Virus record (IMG/VR): IMGVR_UViG_3300030117_000791
Coordinates: 1-21,670 of that record
Reading direction: 5' to 3' (one strand)
DNA: 21,670 nucleotides
From: a virus
Positions 20,138 to 21,670 of this stretch are shown one piece after another. Under the pieces are notes generated by a model, which searched no databases, was not told the origin of the DNA, and saw only the letters and a list, made by a program, of their open reading frames with translations. The stretch's first letter is position 1. Each line of letters opens with the position of its first letter. The translations under genes were made by a program, and so were the position numbers.

Positions 20138-20442
20138 TGGCAGCTATAGAATTTAGTGGAAAAGAAATTTATAGTAGAGTATTACAAGCAGTTCCTGATG
20201 TATCAGAGAACTATGTTTTAAATTTAATCAATGAAGCTTTAATTGATATGGGAAGGTATTACTCTAAATACGAATACGCAAAAACAGATTTAATAAATGA
20301 CCAGCTTTGGTACAACTTAGATGATGATAGGGATATTACTGTAAACAAAGTAATGAGATGTAGTATATTAAACTCAGATGGAGAATATATTAAAATACCT
20401 AGATTAACACACGCAGATTTAAAAATTACACATACGGACTAA
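20137..20442 (+). CDS. Connector/adaptor-like structural protein (101 aa)
   Basis: MAAIEFSGKEIYSRVLQAVP, then ENYVLNLINEALIDMGRYYS and a strand-rich end (DITVNKVMRCSILNSDGEYI) suggest a helical adaptor with a beta tail, as in small head-tail connector proteins. GGAGG lies in the end of the previous gene and the ATG at 20137 overlaps its TAA; an earlier in-frame ATG lacks support. Position between the WTE-repeat protein and the next connector-like gene supports a head-tail joining role, inferred. Confidence 0.7.
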   Translation: MAAIEFSGKEIYSRVLQAVPDVSENYVLNLINEALIDMGRYYSKYEYAKTDLINDQLWYNLDDDRDITVNKVMRCSILNSDGEYIKIPRLTHADLKITHTD

Positions 20443-20444
20443 AA

Positions 20445-20894
20445 ATGGCAAATATATCAAGTACATATAAAAATCCAGAAAATACATTTGTTTGGTTTAT
20501 AGAAGGAGATAAGGTTGGTATTGCAACTACAGAAGGAGACGGAAGTACTAGCAATACTGGTAAAGGTGAATTAAAAGCTGTAGTATTAGGTAGTGGTAAT
20601 CAAATACAAAATGGATTACTAATATCTTATATAGCTGAGCCTGACAAACTAACTTCTATTACTGGAACTATAGATATTGACAATAACTTACAACCTGCAT
20701 TGATAGATTATGTTAAAGCAAAAGCACTTATGGACGCAGCTGCTAGAACAGATAATCCTAATATTGCACAAATTAGAATGGCATCAGCACAACAATGTAT
20801 GCTAAACTATAAAGAGGCTGTAAGAAGATTTGGAATGAAAAAGAATGATAAAACTGGAGGTACAAGAGCAGTTGTACCAGCTGATATGAGGTAA
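20445..20894 (+). CDS. Head-tail connector-like protein (149 aa)
   Basis: A strand-rich N-terminus (FVWFIEGDKVGIATTEGDGS) is followed by YIAEPDKLTSITGTIDIDNN and then LQPALIDYVKAKALMDAAAR, with a further helix (QQCMLNYKEAVRRFGMKKND). The 'YI.EP..LTS....I.....PALIDYVKA.AL.D.A' pattern is common in connector or adaptor proteins of marine phages. Weak ribosome site; two bases after the previous stop. Likely binds near the portal or tail; not proven. Confidence 0.72.
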   Translation: MANISSTYKNPENTFVWFIEGDKVGIATTEGDGSTSNTGKGELKAVVLGSGNQIQNGLLISYIAEPDKLTSITGTIDIDNNLQPALIDYVKAKALMDAAARTDNPNIAQIRMASAQQCMLNYKEAVRRFGMKKNDKTGGTRAVVPADMR

Positions 20895-20895
20895 G

Positions 20896-21670
20896 ATGGC
20901 AACATTAACTGGACAAAAAATAAAAAATTCTTATAAGGATTTATTACAAGTATCAAATAGTAATTCTGGAATTGATGGAACATTAAGAACTGTCTCAGAC
21001 GGAGAAGCAACTGATAGTGTTTTACAACTAAGTTCTAGTGCTGTAAACATATCATCAGCAGGTGCATTACAATATGCTGGTACTGCAATAACTTCTACTG
21101 CAGCTGAGTTGAATATCTTAGATGGCGTTACTGCTAGTACAGCAGAACTTAACATCTTAGATGGAGTGACATCAACTACCGCTGAGCTTAACATATTAGA
21201 TGGAGTTACGGCAACTACTTCTGAATTAAATATCTTAGACGGTGTAACAGCCACAGCCTCTGAATTAAATATTTTAGATGGTGTGACAGCAACTGCTTCT
21301 GAATTAAACATAATGGACGGAGTAACAGCTACTACAGCAGAATTAAATTATGTAGATGGAGTAACTTCAAACATACAAACACAATTAGATTCAAAAATGA
21401 GTGCTACACTAACGCAAGAACAGGTAGAAGATTTTGTTGGAGGTATGTTAGATGGTACAGAAACAGGTATTTCTGTTAGCTATGATGACACAGATGGTAA
21501 TATAGATTTTGTTGTAGCCACACAATCAGATAATAATTTTACAACCACACTTTTAAATAAATTAAATGCAATAGAGGCAAGTGCAGATGTAACAGATACT
21601 ACTAATGTAACTTCAGCAGGAGCATTAATGGATTCTGAAGTTAGCAACCTTTCTTTTGTAAAGGGTTTGA
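20896..21670 (+). CDS. Tail fibre protein with ELNILDGVT repeats, C-terminus beyond window
   Basis: The 258 visible residues begin MATLTGQKIKNSYKDLLQVS and are of the tail-fibre type. Residues 69-159 are seven 13-residue repeats of the form AAELNILDGVTAS. After the repeats come TQLDSKMSATLTQEQVEDFV and GGMLDGTETGISVSYDDTDG. The gene is open at the right edge. Such repeats are typical of T4-like and marine phage fibres, forming a triple beta-helical shaft; the receptor-binding tip would lie beyond the window. GAGG precedes the ATG, one base after the previous stop. Confidence 0.88.
   Translation, partial: MATLTGQKIKNSYKDLLQVSNSNSGIDGTLRTVSDGEATDSVLQLSSSAVNISSAGALQYAGTAITSTAAELNILDGVTASTAELNILDGVTSTTAELNILDGVTATTSELNILDGVTATASELNILDGVTATASELNIMDGVTATTAELNYVDGVTSNIQTQLDSKMSATLTQEQVEDFVGGMLDGTETGISVSYDDTDGNIDFVVATQSDNNFTTTLLNKLNAIEASADVTDTTNVTSAGALMDSEVSNLSFVKGL
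21100..21372 (+). repeat. Seven 39-bp tandem repeats coding ELNILDGVT units
   Basis: The Glu codons of successive units lie at 21106, 21145, 21184, 21223, 21262, 21301 and 21340, exactly 39 bp apart. Codon choice varies between units (GAG/GAA, TTG/CTT/TTA, AAT/AAC), so DNA identity is lower than protein identity; this limits homologous recombination and points to old duplication with selection on the protein. Confidence 0.85.

Noticed and set aside
20931-21311. Antisense frame with an EAVAVTPSKIFNS repeat
   Set aside because: Mirror of the tail-fibre ELNILDGVT repeats on the other strand; no independent support.

Overview
The window is a stretch of an AT-rich tailed bacteriophage genome, probably a marine, uncultured-type phage. 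The evidence is a complete head-packaging and morphogenesis block: small and large terminase, portal, scaffold, an SU10-like major capsid protein, a decoration-like protein, connector-type proteins and the start of a tail fibre. Genes are very tightly packed, with ATGA and TAATG junctions and clear Shine-Dalgarno sites (AGGAG or AAAGGA). Nothing fixes the host; marine is an inference from the tail-fibre repeat type and the gene set.

Layout. (1) 1-5516, minus strand: accessory or early genes. From upstream to downstream they are a CxCC zinc-ribbon protein, three small coupled genes, a hidden 46-aa gene, a class II glutamine amidotransferase and a Cys-rich amidoligase, ending in an intrinsic terminator. 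Then follow six small coupled genes (one a zinc-ribbon) and, with its own promoter, the start of a ribbon-helix-helix regulator cut by the left edge. (2) 5630-6264: a lone plus-strand gene of unknown function (120 aa) with strong terminator hairpins, bracketed by two related inverted-repeat elements sharing a 16-bp core. (3) 6289-6682, minus strand: two tiny membrane-protein genes separated by a structured intercistronic element and followed by a terminator. (4) 6683-7313: about 630 bp of very AT-rich, repeat-bearing non-coding DNA where minus and plus transcription diverge; a promoter/operator region or an origin candidate. (5) 7314-12000, plus strand: HExxH metallopeptidase-like protein, coiled-coil protein, DUF1599/Nmad1-like protein, SANT-type HTH plus DEDD exonuclease fusion, terminase small subunit, zinc-finger protein, gamma-glutamylcyclotransferase-like protein and terminase large subunit. 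(6) 12065-21670, plus strand: portal, scaffold, capsid, decoration protein, then ten genes in a row joined by TAATG junctions. These include three tiny lysine-rich proteins and a 2-TM holin-like protein. The block continues through a long coiled-coil structural protein, a Trp-Thr-Glu repeat protein and connector-like proteins to a tail fibre with ELNILDGVT repeats.

Most interesting: an amidoligase, a Gln amidotransferase, a hidden small peptide gene coupled to them and, in the other arm, a gamma-glutamylcyclotransferase-like protein look like a peptide or polymer amidation/ligation system carried by a phage. I also found no GATC site anywhere in the 21.7 kb by eye, a strong sign of restriction-site avoidance.
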